32,505 bases of DNA, taken from NCBI GenBank assembly GCA_031267575.1, contig JAIRYN010000053.1:1-32505 (forward strand), read 5' to 3'. The notes beneath the pieces are model-generated. The model ran no database searches. It was given only the letters and a program-made list of their open reading frames with translations, and was not told where the DNA came from. This stretch comes from Synergistaceae bacterium. GTDB taxonomy: Bacteria > Synergistota > Synergistia > Synergistales > Aminobacteriaceae. Positions 15,334 to 24,287 of this stretch are shown here, piece by piece (within the stretch, counting starts at the first letter, position 1; every line of letters begins with the position of its first letter). The position numbers and the translations under genes are program-made.

Positions 15334-17979
15334 ATGAGTGAGAAGTACATCTACGATTTAAACGAGGGCAATGCCGAAATGAAAGCCATCTTGGGCGGCA
15401 AAGGGGCCAATCTGGCTGAAATGGTACGCAGTGGGCTGCCGGTACCGCCGGGTTTCATCATCACCACGGAGGTCTGCCTCAAGTACTTGAAGGATCCAAA
15501 GATCATGGACACGATCTGGGACGGGGTTAAATCTTCCGTCTCGAAATTGGAAAAAGAGACGGGCAAGAGGTTCAACGATAAAAGCAACCCTCTTCTGGTG
15601 TCCGTGCGGTCGGGAGCGCCCATTTCCATGCCCGGCATGATGGAGACCATTCTCAACCTGGGCCTCAATGACAACACGGTGGAGGGTCTGGCGACGGCCT
15701 CCGGTAATCGGCGTTTCGCCTTCGACAGCTATCGGCGTTTTATCCAAATGTTTGGCAGCGTGGTGGACGAGGTGGACTCCGGTAAGTTCGAGCACGTCCT
15801 GGCGGAGTGCAAGAAAAAACTAAGCGTTTCCTTCGACAATGAAATCCCCGCCCAAGAGCTAGAGAAGATCGTGGCGGAGTTCAAAAAAATCTATAAGGAC
15901 TCCACCGGCTCGGATTTTCCGACGGACCCCTGGGATCAGCTCCGTAAGGCCATAGAGGCCGTCTTTAAAAGCTGGAATATTCCTAGAGCCATCACTTACC
16001 GCAAGATCAACAAAATCTCCGACGATTTGGGGACGGCGGTCAACGTTATCTCCATGATCTTCGGCAACCTGGGCGACGACTGCGGAACAGGTGTCTGCTT
16101 CACTCGCAGCCCCTCCGACGGCACCAATAAACTTTACGGCGAGTTTCTGATCAACGCTCAGGGCGAGGACGTGGTGGCCGGTATTCGCACGCCAATCCAC
16201 ATCGATGAGCTGGAGAAAGTCATGCCGGACATTTATAGAGAGCTTCTGAAACTCACCAGCCAGCTTGAAAAATCCTATAAGGAAATGCAGGACATCGAGT
16301 TCACCATTGAGCGCGGCAAACTGTACCTGCTCCAGACCCGCACGGGCAAGCGCACGGCCGCGGCGGCCGTCAAAGTCGCCACGGATATGGTGAACGAGGG
16401 TTTGATCGACAAAAAGACGGCGGTGAGTCGGGTGACTCCCGAACAGGTGGAGCAGCTTCTGCACCGTCAGGTCGACAAAAACGCGAAAAAAGACGTAATT
16501 GCCGTAGGGCTTCCCGCATCGCCGGGGGCGGGTGTGGGGGCTTTGGTCTTCGAGGCCGACGAGGCGGAGACCTGGGGCAAACAGGGTAAAAAAGTCATTC
16601 TCGCCCGGCCCGAGACCTGCCCGGACGACATTCATGGTCTCTTTGCCGCCGACGCCGTCGTCACCAGCCGCGGAGGCATGACCAGTCACGCGGCGGTGGT
16701 GGCCCGAGGCATGGGCAAACCCGCTGTCTGCGGCTGCGAGGAAATGACCATTGACTTGGCTGCCGAGACCTTGAGCGCTCGTGGACGCACGTTTAAAAAG
16801 GGAGACGTGGTCACCGTCGACGGCACCACGGGCTCCATTTTGGCGGGGGAAGTTCCCCTAGTGGAGGCCACTTTTGACGAGAACTTCGAGAAAATCTTGA
16901 TTTGGTCGGACGAGATCGCCAGGCAGCAGGTTTGGGCCAATGCCGACACCCCGGAAGACGCCCGTCGTGCCAGGGAGTTCGGAGCCAAGGGCGTTGGGCT
17001 CTGCCGCACTGAGCACATGTTTATGGCCACCGACCGGCTGCCTGTGGTGCAGGAACTCATCGTCGCCGACACCTTAGATGAGCGCTTGGTGGCTTTGAGC
17101 AGGCTCAAGGTGATGCAGAAGGGTGATTTCGTGGAGATCTTCAAAGCGATGGACGGATTCCCTGTCATCGTGCGCTTGTTGGATCCGCCTCTGCACGAGT
17201 TCATGCCGAAGGAACCTACCATCCTCGAAGGTCTCTCTGAACTTGAAAAGAAGGGACAGGCCAACTCTTCGGAGGCTCTGCGTCTCCAGAAGACTTTGGC
17301 GAAGGTCCGTCAGCTCCACGAGTCGAACCCGATGCTGGGCTTCCGAGGCTGTCGATTGGGCATGGTATACCCTGAGATCTACGAGATGCAGATCGAAGCA
17401 ATTTTCGAGGCCGTGACCGACCTGGTCTCTAAGGGCGTTGCCGTCCATCCCGAGGTCATGATTCCCTTGGTGGGGACGAAGGTTGAGATGAAGTTTTTCC
17501 GCGAAATGGCCGACCGGTTGGCCTCCGAAGTGGCCCGTAAAACAGGAGTCAAGTTTGACTATTTAGTAGGAACCATGATCGAGCTTCCTCGGGCGGCGTT
17601 GGTGGCGGACCAGTTGGCGGAGTACGCGCAATTCTTCAGCTTTGGAACCAACGACCTGACCCAGACGACCCTGGGCTACTCCCGTGACGACGCAGAGGGT
17701 AAGTTCTTGTTCCAGTACGTGGAGAAGGGAGTCTTCAAGGAAAACCCCTTCAGCGAATTGGACCGGGACGGCGTGGGTGCGTTAATGAAAATTGGCGTGG
17801 AAAAAGGCCGCGGCGTGAATAAGAACCTCTCGGCGGGCATTTGCGGAGAGCACGGAGGCAACCCGGCTTCCATCGCTTTCTGTTGCTCTCTCGACATGAA
17901 CTACGTGAGTTGCTCTCCTTTCCGCGTTCCCGTCGCTCGTGTGGCCGCGGCTCACGCGGCGTTGGGCGTCTTGAAGTAA
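15334..17979 (+). CDS. ppdK: Pyruvate, phosphate dikinase
   Basis: 881 residues, full length. It interconverts pyruvate, ATP and phosphate with PEP, AMP and pyrophosphate; in anaerobes it often runs in the glycolytic direction. Domain order: N-terminal ATP-grasp (GGKGANLAEM, SVRSGAPISMPGMMETILNL), the swivelling phosphohistidine domain with GGMTSHAAVVARGMGKPAV (catalytic His452), and the C-terminal PEP/pyruvate barrel with FGTNDLTQ and AGICGEHGG (catalytic Cys837). All key residues are intact. No PPDK regulatory protein gene is adjacent. It sits after glyQS on the same strand and ends at a hairpin shared with the convergent histidine kinase gene. Confidence 0.97.
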   Translation: MSEKYIYDLNEGNAEMKAILGGKGANLAEMVRSGLPVPPGFIITTEVCLKYLKDPKIMDTIWDGVKSSVSKLEKETGKRFNDKSNPLLVSVRSGAPISMPGMMETILNLGLNDNTVEGLATASGNRRFAFDSYRRFIQMFGSVVDEVDSGKFEHVLAECKKKLSVSFDNEIPAQELEKIVAEFKKIYKDSTGSDFPTDPWDQLRKAIEAVFKSWNIPRAITYRKINKISDDLGTAVNVISMIFGNLGDDCGTGVCFTRSPSDGTNKLYGEFLINAQGEDVVAGIRTPIHIDELEKVMPDIYRELLKLTSQLEKSYKEMQDIEFTIERGKLYLLQTRTGKRTAAAAVKVATDMVNEGLIDKKTAVSRVTPEQVEQLLHRQVDKNAKKDVIAVGLPASPGAGVGALVFEADEAETWGKQGKKVILARPETCPDDIHGLFAADAVVTSRGGMTSHAAVVARGMGKPAVCGCEEMTIDLAAETLSARGRTFKKGDVVTVDGTTGSILAGEVPLVEATFDENFEKILIWSDEIARQQVWANADTPEDARRAREFGAKGVGLCRTEHMFMATDRLPVVQELIVADTLDERLVALSRLKVMQKGDFVEIFKAMDGFPVIVRLLDPPLHEFMPKEPTILEGLSELEKKGQANSSEALRLQKTLAKVRQLHESNPMLGFRGCRLGMVYPEIYEMQIEAIFEAVTDLVSKGVAVHPEVMIPLVGTKVEMKFFREMADRLASEVARKTGVKFDYLVGTMIELPRAALVADQLAEYAQFFSFGTNDLTQTTLGYSRDDAEGKFLFQYVEKGVFKENPFSELDRDGVGALMKIGVEKGRGVNKNLSAGICGEHGGNPASIAFCCSLDMNYVSCSPFRVPVARVAAAHAALGVLK

Positions 17980-18002
17980 AAAATTAACGCGCCCGTTTCT
18001 AC

Positions 18003-18040
18003 CCCAAAAGACCGCCCACAGTGATGAGCGGCCTTTTGGG
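18003..18040. terminator. Probable bidirectional terminator between ppdK and the histidine kinase
   Basis: CCAAAAG-A-CCGC (18004-18015) pairs with GCGG-C-CTTTTGG (18028-18039), one mismatch, between convergent genes. The A and T runs are inside the stem, so each strand ends in GCGGNCTTTT, as in bidirectional terminators. A further GCGCCC/GGGCGC pairing can extend the stem outward. Confidence 0.55.
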
Positions 18041-18061
18041 CGCGCTTCGTAATCTTCATAA

Positions 18062-18106
18062 TCAAATTTACAAAAGTCAAATTCACAAAAGTCAAATTTA
18101 CAAAGG
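18062..18106. repeat. Three tandem 15-bp repeats
   Basis: TCAAATTTACAAAAG, TCAAATTCACAAAAG and TCAAATTTACAAAGG lie head to tail just beyond the stop codon of the histidine kinase gene. Confidence 0.85.
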
Positions 18107-18116
18107 ATACAATACA

Positions 18117-20867
18117 TTACATTAAAAGGCGCTCGATGACCGTGACAGCTTTCCCAAACTCGGATACGAAAGCGTAGTTGGAGATATCGGACAGGAACTT
18201 TTTCGCGTTCTCGTTCAGCGGCGTTTTCGCAAGATCTTCCAGCAGAGAGTCTATCATGCCGATATTTTCCTCTTCTAGGGCTTTTTTCAGCGGGAGCCAC
18301 ACCGAAGGATCCATCGTCGTCAGCGCGTCCTCCGCGGATCCTTTGCCTTCAGACGGAACTTCAGACGGAATAGGTTGGGACAAGGGCGAAACGGCGCGGA
18401 TGCGTTCCTTTATCGTTGAGAGATTATCCAAAAAGCTAGGGAGCCGTCGCTCGATCTCCGTCACGTCACCGGCGCGTCCTAGGGTCTCCAGTTCTGCGGC
18501 TTCCTGAGATAAGGCTTGCGCCCCGATGCTGGCGGAAGCGCTTTTCAACGCGTGTACTTGGATGACGAACAGAGAAAGCCCCTTTTCGAGAGAGTCGGGG
18601 ACGAGGTATTCTCGTAACACCGTCCATCGCTCTTTCACGTCGCGACGGTAAATGTCGAGCACTTCCCGATAGCCGGCCTCGCTACCTCCCGTCATGAGAA
18701 TACCTTTTGCAACGTCGAGCCCTTCTATTTTTAGTGTCTCCACTTTCACCTCCTGCCGAAGAACGTTTTGGAGGTTCTGTCTCTTTCCCCTGGGTATCCA
18801 TCGTTCCATGAGTTTCTTCAACACGTTAGTGTCGATGGGCTTGGAGAGGTAATCGTTGAAGCCATTCTTCAAAAACATCTCGCGCATTCCGGCTATGGCG
18901 TTGGCCGTCAAAGCCACGACGGGAAGGTCACGAAAACGATCTCCTTCCATCGCCCGAATGGCCGCCGTGGCGTCAATTCCGCTCATACCGGGCATCATGT
19001 GGTCCATGAAAACCAGGTCGTAGGCGTTGGACTTCACCAGCTCTACAGCTTCTTTGCCGCTCTCGCAGAGATCAACTTGCACTCCGTAAGGCGAAAGGAG
19101 GCCCTGGGTGATTTTGAGATTGGTGGCGATGTCATCCACTACCAGCACTCGCGCGCTAGGGGCCGTAAAGCGTACCGTTGATCTCGTATCCTGGCAGGTA
19201 GGTTCTACACTGACCGCCGCGCTGTTGAGCACGTTGGCGATGGATACCGAATAGGCCGGCATGACGACGATGGAAATATCTCGAAAGGAGGAAATCTCAC
19301 CCAGATCCGCCAACAGCACGAGCTTCGTCTCCAAACTCAAACGCGCGATAATCTCTGAAGCTCTTTTCGCGAGAGACGTGGACACGAAAGCGAACTGGAA
19401 GCGCCCGCTTTTAAGTCTTATAAAAAACTCATTGGGTTCTGAGGTCATTGAGACGGGTACCCGGAGGTTCCTCAAGGTGGCGGCGATGGATTTTCTGTAA
19501 AGGGGCCGCTCGTCGCAGAAAAGCACTCGCTTTTGGGAAGCGTTCTCCACGGAGGCCAGTTTCGCACCGTTCGTGAAAGATTGAGTGAGGGTGGCCGTAA
19601 ACGTCGAGCCTCTTCCGTATACGCTCGTCACCGTGATGTCGCCACCCATGGCGCGGCATAAATTCTTGCTGATCGTCAACCCCAGGCCAGCACCCTTGAT
19701 TTTTTTGTTGAGTTCGGAACCGACCCGAACGAAATCCTCGAAAATATTCTCCAGTTCCTCCTCTTTAATGCCAGCGCCGCTGTCGGTAATGGAAAATGAA
19801 AACAAGATCTCGCCCTCGTCCATCGAGGCGCCCGTCACATTGAGGTGGATGAAACCCTCCGAGGTGTACTTCGCGGCGTTGGCGAGGATGTTAAGCAGAA
19901 CCTGGCGAACACGTATTTCGTCCCCGATCAGGTTGTTGGGTAACTCTGAATCCACGTTGACCGCGAAGAGGATGTTTTTTTCGGCGATTTGCGCTCGTGT
20001 GATGTTGATGACGTCGCTGAGCAAAGAAGCGAAGGTGTAGGGAGTGGAGTTGATCGACATATTGCCGGACGCGACCTTTGAAAAATCCAAGATGTTGTTG
20101 ATGATGGACAGGAGGTTGGAACCCGCTTCCCGGATGCCCGCGATGTATTCCTCGGTGGCGGGGGAGTTTTTCTCACGTAGGGCTAACTCGCTCATACCGA
20201 TGATGACGTTCATCGGTGTTCGGATTTCGTGGCTCATACTGGCCAAGAAGGCAGACTTGACCTCACTCGCCCGCTCCGCTGCCTCCTTAGCGCGCAGAAG
20301 CTCCGTAATATCGTAAAACAGTAGGAGCGCGCCGCCGATGGACCCATCCTCGTCCGACATAGGCGTCACATATACCGTGTAATGACGCTGAGGAGTGATC
20401 CCGATAGATATCGTTTTGTTGGCAACGTCAGCGTGGCGGCTCCGTAAAGCCTTTTCCAACATTAACTGAATGTCTTCGACCACGTCGAGGGACACCGTAT
20501 CCCGAAAGACATCCAGGAACTCCCGATCACCGACCAAACCAAAGCTGGAGATTCCAGCCATACGCAAAAAATAATCGGAACAATAAACAAGTCGCAATTT
20601 TTCGTCGAGCAAAAGGATGACGCTCTGGGCGTTGTTTAACAATAAATTGAAATACTTTGTCTGATTCGATTTTTCGGCGATGATGGTTTTCAGCAGCTTA
20701 TCCTTCATGAGGTTGTAGTCTTTCGCGAGGTCGATTTCCCCTCGGGCTATCTGCAACCTGCGTCCAGTCACGCGGTTTTCATGTTCTAGTCGCTTGTTTT
20801 CCTTTTCCAATGCCTCTATTCTAGCTGTCAATGCCGTTGTCTCGACCCATGCCTCTTGAACATCCAT
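18117..20867 (-). CDS. Hybrid sensor histidine kinase with receiver and Hpt domains
   Basis: 916 residues. In order: an N-terminal coiled coil (about 1-55, [14 protein letters not shown]), a PAS-like domain (about 65-190) ending in [14 protein letters not shown], a HisKA dimerisation domain with [12 protein letters not shown] (phosphoacceptor His213), a HATPase domain ([25 protein letters not shown]), a degenerate receiver-like segment, a true receiver with VVDDIATN and [11 protein letters not shown] (Asp622), and an Hpt domain with [11 protein letters not shown] (His772). No membrane segment, so it is a cytoplasmic sensor. The ATG at 20867 has AAGGAG 8 nt upstream and follows the FIST gene by 13 bp, so the pair is one operon. 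FIST is a candidate sensory partner; the nearby HD-GYP regulator is a candidate phosphate acceptor. Confidence 0.92.
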   Translation of the reverse strand: MDVQEAWVETTALTARIEALEKENKRLEHENRVTGRRLQIARGEIDLAKDYNLMKDKLLKTIIAEKSNQTKYFNLLLNNAQSVILLLDEKLRLVYCSDYFLRMAGISSFGLVGDREFLDVFRDTVSLDVVEDIQLMLEKALRSRHADVANKTISIGITPQRHYTVYVTPMSDEDGSIGGALLLFYDITELLRAKEAAERASEVKSAFLASMSHEIRTPMNVIIGMSELALREKNSPATEEYIAGIREAGSNLLSIINNILDFSKVASGNMSINSTPYTFASLLSDVINITRAQIAEKNILFAVNVDSELPNNLIGDEIRVRQVLLNILANAAKYTSEGFIHLNVTGASMDEGEILFSFSITDSGAGIKEEELENIFEDFVRVGSELNKKIKGAGLGLTISKNLCRAMGGDITVTSVYGRGSTFTATLTQSFTNGAKLASVENASQKRVLFCDERPLYRKSIAATLRNLRVPVSMTSEPNEFFIRLKSGRFQFAFVSTSLAKRASEIIARLSLETKLVLLADLGEISSFRDISIVVMPAYSVSIANVLNSAAVSVEPTCQDTRSTVRFTAPSARVLVVDDIATNLKITQGLLSPYGVQVDLCESGKEAVELVKSNAYDLVFMDHMMPGMSGIDATAAIRAMEGDRFRDLPVVALTANAIAGMREMFLKNGFNDYLSKPIDTNVLKKLMERWIPRGKRQNLQNVLRQEVKVETLKIEGLDVAKGILMTGGSEAGYREVLDIYRRDVKERWTVLREYLVPDSLEKGLSLFVIQVHALKSASASIGAQALSQEAAELETLGRAGDVTEIERRLPSFLDNLSTIKERIRAVSPLSQPIPSEVPSEGKGSAEDALTTMDPSVWLPLKKALEEENIGMIDSLLEDLAKTPLNENAKKFLSDISNYAFVSEFGKAVTVIERLLM

Positions 20868-20880
20868 CAAAAAATCTCCT

Positions 20881-22059
20881 TCACAATAGGCACCCAATGA
20901 CGACAAAATTGTGAAAGCGATTGATCTCTTTGCCGCTTTTGGGATCGTTCCAAGGACAGAACTCGCCGCCTGAGTAGGTGAATAGGTAGGATACTCCAGA
21001 CCCCTCCAACTCTCGTCGAATCAGATTCATCTCGGCCCTCGAATCGTAAAGCACTGTTCTTCGGCTGGCGCAGGAGAAAATCAGCAACGTTTTACGGTCC
21101 GGATTTTCTTTTTGGGTTTCTTTGACCGAATCCACCAGCTTTTTCGCGGTCGCGAGCACGTCGTCAGAGGCGTGAGCCCCCACCATCAGCGTTCCACTGG
21201 ACGGCAGCGTGCCGCTCATAATCAAAATCCCATCCGGCGCGATGTCGGAGGAGATGAAGGTCTGAGGCTCCAAGCCGTTGTGGCTGTCTATCAAAAATGG
21301 AACCGCGTGATACAAAGTGGCATCTATTCCGCTGAAGCCGATTTTTTTTACATACTCCACCGCGGGCATATTGTTGATGGAGAGCAACCTGTTGCCCTCC
21401 GCTCCGGTTATTGCCGCTTTTTGTGTGAAGTTCTTCTTTTCCATGATCGTTCCGAGGAAAAATCGGGGTGAAACGGGACCGGAAAGCAAAAGGACCACTA
21501 CTCTATCACCGTAAGATTCGCCGTTGTGAACCGTCTTCGAGAAACGGAACTCGTTGCCAACCAGGTGGAGGCCGATGGATCCGAACAGCGGCACTCCTTC
21601 CGAGGCGCGGTTCAGGGCGTCAGCGATAACATCACCTCCAATGCCCTCGTGATCCAGCATGGGTTGCAGGGCAATAGCCAGAGAGGGTTTTCCGGTCAGA
21701 GGAGCGGTAGCCTGCCGATACATGTTGCGAACAGAGGTTTCCACCTGCCCGAGAAGAGGCTCGGAGGCTCCGGTGGAGAACTCTACGTCGTCGCTGGTCA
21801 GCACGAGCAGGCTCAATATAAGTTCGTCCATTTCCCCTCGCACGAGGGCTCCGGAGGTGGAACAACCGATGACATCGAAAGGTAGGCGATCGCTCAGAGC
21901 TTTGACGACTCCTGACCCGATAAAATCGATATAGCAGAACAACAACCCCACCGCGTTTTTCAGCAGATTTTTCCTCAGATCCAACTGCTCCAAAATTTCA
22001 CTGACCGCGGCGTCTACATCGTCCATCTCAAATGTATAAGCTGTCAATGCGTTAATCAT
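20881..22059 (-). CDS. FIST domain sensory protein
   Basis: 392 residues matching the FIST N plus FIST C arrangement, a proposed small-ligand (possibly amino acid) sensor found with kinases and c-di-GMP proteins. Features: [15 protein letters not shown] near residue 65, SLAIALQPM, the [10 protein letters not shown] and [10 protein letters not shown] segment, [12 protein letters not shown], and in the C-terminal part [10 protein letters not shown] and [11 protein letters not shown]. No signal peptide or membrane helix. The ATG at 22059 is preceded by GGGGGG at 7 nt. It is followed after 13 bp by the hybrid histidine kinase, so it probably feeds a signal to that kinase. Confidence 0.88.
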   Translation of the reverse strand: MINALTAYTFEMDDVDAAVSEILEQLDLRKNLLKNAVGLLFCYIDFIGSGVVKALSDRLPFDVIGCSTSGALVRGEMDELILSLLVLTSDDVEFSTGASEPLLGQVETSVRNMYRQATAPLTGKPSLAIALQPMLDHEGIGGDVIADALNRASEGVPLFGSIGLHLVGNEFRFSKTVHNGESYGDRVVVLLLSGPVSPRFFLGTIMEKKNFTQKAAITGAEGNRLLSINNMPAVEYVKKIGFSGIDATLYHAVPFLIDSHNGLEPQTFISSDIAPDGILIMSGTLPSSGTLMVGAHASDDVLATAKKLVDSVKETQKENPDRKTLLIFSCASRRTVLYDSRAEMNLIRRELEGSGVSYLFTYSGGEFCPWNDPKSGKEINRFHNFVVIGCLL

Positions 22060-22088
22060 CAATATTCCCCCCAAAAAATCATGGGTCG

Positions 22089-22181
22089 GAAAGAGTCTCG
22101 AAAGAGTCTCAGAAAGTTCCGCCTTTCAAATAGTAATAAATAGTAATAAATAATAACAAAGTTCCGCCTTTCAAATAATAA
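22089..22181. repeat. Nested short repeats between the FIST gene and the HD-GYP gene
   Basis: Three layers are visible: an 11-bp duplication GAAAGAGTCTC (22089-22110); a 10-bp unit AAATAGTAAT in three copies (22128-22157, the last varied); and a 24-bp near-perfect direct repeat beginning AAAGTTCCGCCTTTC at 22113 and 22158, which encloses the 10-bp units. GTGACTTTATA/GTGACTTTGTA follows at about 22197. No coding potential. Confidence 0.8.
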
Positions 22182-22223
22182 CGCCAATTTCGTACCGTGA
22201 CTTTATAGTGACTTTGTAGCGGG

Positions 22224-23297
22224 TCACATACCCGATATAAGTTTGAATTGCGCTTGCGCCTTGGAAAATATGTCGACCAGAGCCGGGTCGAAATGGTTTC
22301 CTCTCCCTTCTTTAATGATGGCGACGGCCGTCTCGTGAGGGAAGGGTTTTTTATAGGGGCGTTCCGACGTGAGGGCGTCGTAAACGTCAGCGATAGCCAT
22401 TAGACGCCCCAGTAGCGGTATGCCTTCTTTTAATAACCCTAAAGGATACCCTGTACCGTCCCATTTTTCGTGGTGAGACGCGGCGAAAACCTTGGCATAA
22501 TTAAAAAAATCGGTGTCCGTATCTCCATCCTCTATTCTTTCGATGATCTTGACGCCGAGCATGGCATGTTTTTTCATCTCATCGAATTCCTCCGGGGTGA
22601 GTCGTCCTGGTTTCTGGAGAATGTTATCGCGAATCGCGATTTTACCCACATCGTGCAATTGTGAGGACTGTAGCAACAGTTCCAGGTCCCAACTTTTCCC
22701 AATTTCCACGTAAAGCCCCTCCTCCAGCATAGTGGAAACCAAAATGCCCAAACAGCGTTGCGTTCGATCAATGTGGCTACCTGTTATATTGTCTCTACAT
22801 TCCACCAAGTCGGCCATGGTTCTCAAAATTTTGTTTTGTAGCTTGACCACGGTTTTTGTTTTCTCCGCCACCATTTTCTGAAGGTTGTCGTTGTAGTTTT
22901 TAAGCTCCTGCTTCTGAGATTCCACCAACAGGTGAACCTCAATGCGTTTGCGCAGAAGCAGAGGTGAAAAAGGCTTCGCGATGTAGTCGATAGCCCCCAG
23001 GTTCAGTCCTTCTAGCTCACTTTCGTTATCGCTCCGAGCCGTTAGAAAGATAACCGGGATATATCGAGTTTTCTCTTTTTTCTTGAGGATTTTTATCGCC
23101 TCATAACCGTTCATTTCCGGCATATTGACATCGAGCAATATCATATCAGGCGTATTGCGCTCCAGCAAATCCAGCATCTTCTCGGCCGAAAGGACAGTGA
23201 ACACGTCATACTTATCCGATAGAGCGTTTTTGCCGATTTTGAGATTCGCGATATTGTCGTCAACCAACATGATCACTTTACGCTGTTCTTCCGCCAT
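22224..23297 (-). CDS. Response regulator with HD-GYP c-di-GMP phosphodiesterase domain
   Basis: 357 residues. The N-terminal receiver has MLVDDNIANLK, the phosphoacceptor Asp56 in LLDVNMPEMNG, the FLTAR strand and the YIAKPF lysine. A coiled-coil linker (about 130-170) leads to an HD-GYP domain: GSHIDRTQR, SSQLHDVGKIAI (HD pair), HAMLGVKI, ASHHEKWDGTGYP (GYP motif) and ADVYDALTSERPYKK. The metal and substrate residues look complete, so it should hydrolyse c-di-GMP under control of phosphorylation. The ATG at 23297 is preceded by GGGAG at 11 nt. The likely kinase is the hybrid histidine kinase three genes downstream. Confidence 0.93.
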   Translation of the reverse strand: MAEEQRKVIMLVDDNIANLKIGKNALSDKYDVFTVLSAEKMLDLLERNTPDMILLDVNMPEMNGYEAIKILKKKEKTRYIPVIFLTARSDNESELEGLNLGAIDYIAKPFSPLLLRKRIEVHLLVESQKQELKNYNDNLQKMVAEKTKTVVKLQNKILRTMADLVECRDNITGSHIDRTQRCLGILVSTMLEEGLYVEIGKSWDLELLLQSSQLHDVGKIAIRDNILQKPGRLTPEEFDEMKKHAMLGVKIIERIEDGDTDTDFFNYAKVFAASHHEKWDGTGYPLGLLKEGIPLLGRLMAIADVYDALTSERPYKKPFPHETAVAIIKEGRGNHFDPALVDIFSKAQAQFKLISGM

Positions 23298-23442
23298 GAT
23301 AAAAGCAACTCCCGATCTTTGCGTCTCTTTGGGCTCTAGTTCTCTAAGCGTTTGGCAAACCAAGCCGTTGAAATTTTAGATGAGCCTTGGAATCCTGTAA
23401 AGTATAAAAGACGGGTCATTGATTGACTTGGCCATATCTCGT

Positions 23443-23673
23443 TCATAAATACGGGTTATATGATGGCAGAAACATCACTGCTAGCAGATACATTAGAAGG
23501 GAGGTTGTTTTTCCCGTCTGACGAGGCGCGCGCAAAACACAATACCACTTTTGGCGGATCAGTTTTTGGCGGATTAGTAACGGGTCTAGCATGTAGTGAT
23601 CTTCTAAAGCGTCTGGCCCAGCTGTGTTGAAAAACTTTCCCATTGCTTGTGGTTTCACTACGTTTTTGTCCAT
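23443..23673 (-). pseudogene. Truncated AAA-type ATPase (N-terminal fragment)
   Basis: 76 codons whose middle, KFFNTAGP then DHYMLDPL and VLRAPRQTGKTTSLL, matches the N-terminus and Walker A motif (PRQTGKTT) of the AAA-ATPase-like proteins that are widespread in anaerobes. After the Walker motif the homology stops and the frame ends, so Walker B and the nuclease or DUF part are missing. A 15-bp tandem duplication gives LLIRQKLIRQK, where intact proteins have a longer segment. It begins 3 bp after the stop codon of the FMN-binding-like gene. Confidence 0.65.
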
Positions 23674-23676
23674 CTC

Positions 23677-24156
23677 TCAAAACTCGACAGTTTTCGTCTC
23701 ACCTGTGAACGAATAAAATTTGGCTGTGGCGTCTTTGAGATACCAGACCTGTGTATTGCCGTCATCCGCCGAATACCTGTCTTTCAGTATGGGGTAGGCA
23801 TCGAGCAAAAACTGTTTTGCTTCTCTCCGATCATCCTCCACGACGACGGCCTGCACTCGAACCCATTGCCCTTTATTATCGTCGGCGCAGATTTCGATTT
23901 TGGGGTTGGCGGATAGTTGCTTCGAGATGTTTTTGATCTTGCCGGTTTGAATATAAATCCGACCCTCGAAAATCTCGAAAGTTCCAAAAGGGCGGACTCT
24001 CGGCCGATCTCCTTCGACGGTGGCAAGATAATAGGTGCCACATTTCTTTACGAAATCGCGGACTTCTTTCAACGCGGCTTCTTCTTTCAATATAGCTTCT
24101 TCTTTCAATATGGCTTCTTCTTTCAACATGGCTTCCTTGTCAAGGACTGTTTTCAT
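23677..24156 (-). CDS. Pyridoxamine 5'-phosphate oxidase-like split-barrel protein
   Basis: 159 residues. From residue 30 it is a small FMN-binding split-barrel protein: FVKKCGTYYLATVEGDRPRV, PFGTFEIFEGRIYIQTGK, NPKIEICADD and WVRVQAVVVED. Such proteins bind flavin or heme and are usually of unknown substrate; the name does not prove PNPO activity. The odd part is the N-terminus: residues 9-31 are an expanded six-residue repeat (A-x-L-K-E-E) coded by 18-bp DNA repeats. Family members normally begin near LKEVRDFV. The repeat would form an acidic/basic helix. The first ATG is kept as start; no strong Shine-Dalgarno sequence is evident besides a purine-rich GAGAGG. Confidence 0.82.
   Translation of the reverse strand: MKTVLDKEAMLKEEAILKEEAILKEEAALKEVRDFVKKCGTYYLATVEGDRPRVRPFGTFEIFEGRIYIQTGKIKNISKQLSANPKIEICADDNKGQWVRVQAVVVEDDRREAKQFLLDAYPILKDRYSADDGNTQVWYLKDATAKFYSFTGETKTVEF
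24064..24132 (-). repeat. 18-bp coding repeats in the split-barrel gene
   Basis: On the minus strand the 18-bp unit GCCATATTGAAAGAAGAA and close variants occur three times, with a fourth partial unit. The unit length is a multiple of three, so copy-number changes would lengthen or shorten the N-terminal helix without frameshift. Confidence 0.85.
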
Positions 24157-24220
24157 TTCAAATCACCTCTCTTTAGATATTTTGGAACACCTGCCAGAAA
24201 CAATGAATATCTTATCATTT

Positions 24221-24244
24221 GATGTCCATACTGATGTCCATACT
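24221..24244. repeat. 12-bp tandem duplication
   Basis: GATGTCCATACT is repeated exactly (24221-24232, 24233-24244) in the spacer between the GGDEF/EAL gene and the split-barrel gene. No other feature was recognised in this 131-bp spacer. Confidence 0.8.
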
Positions 24245-24287
24245 AGGGAGGGGAATGTATTTTCGCCGGACAGTTTAAACAGTTTAA

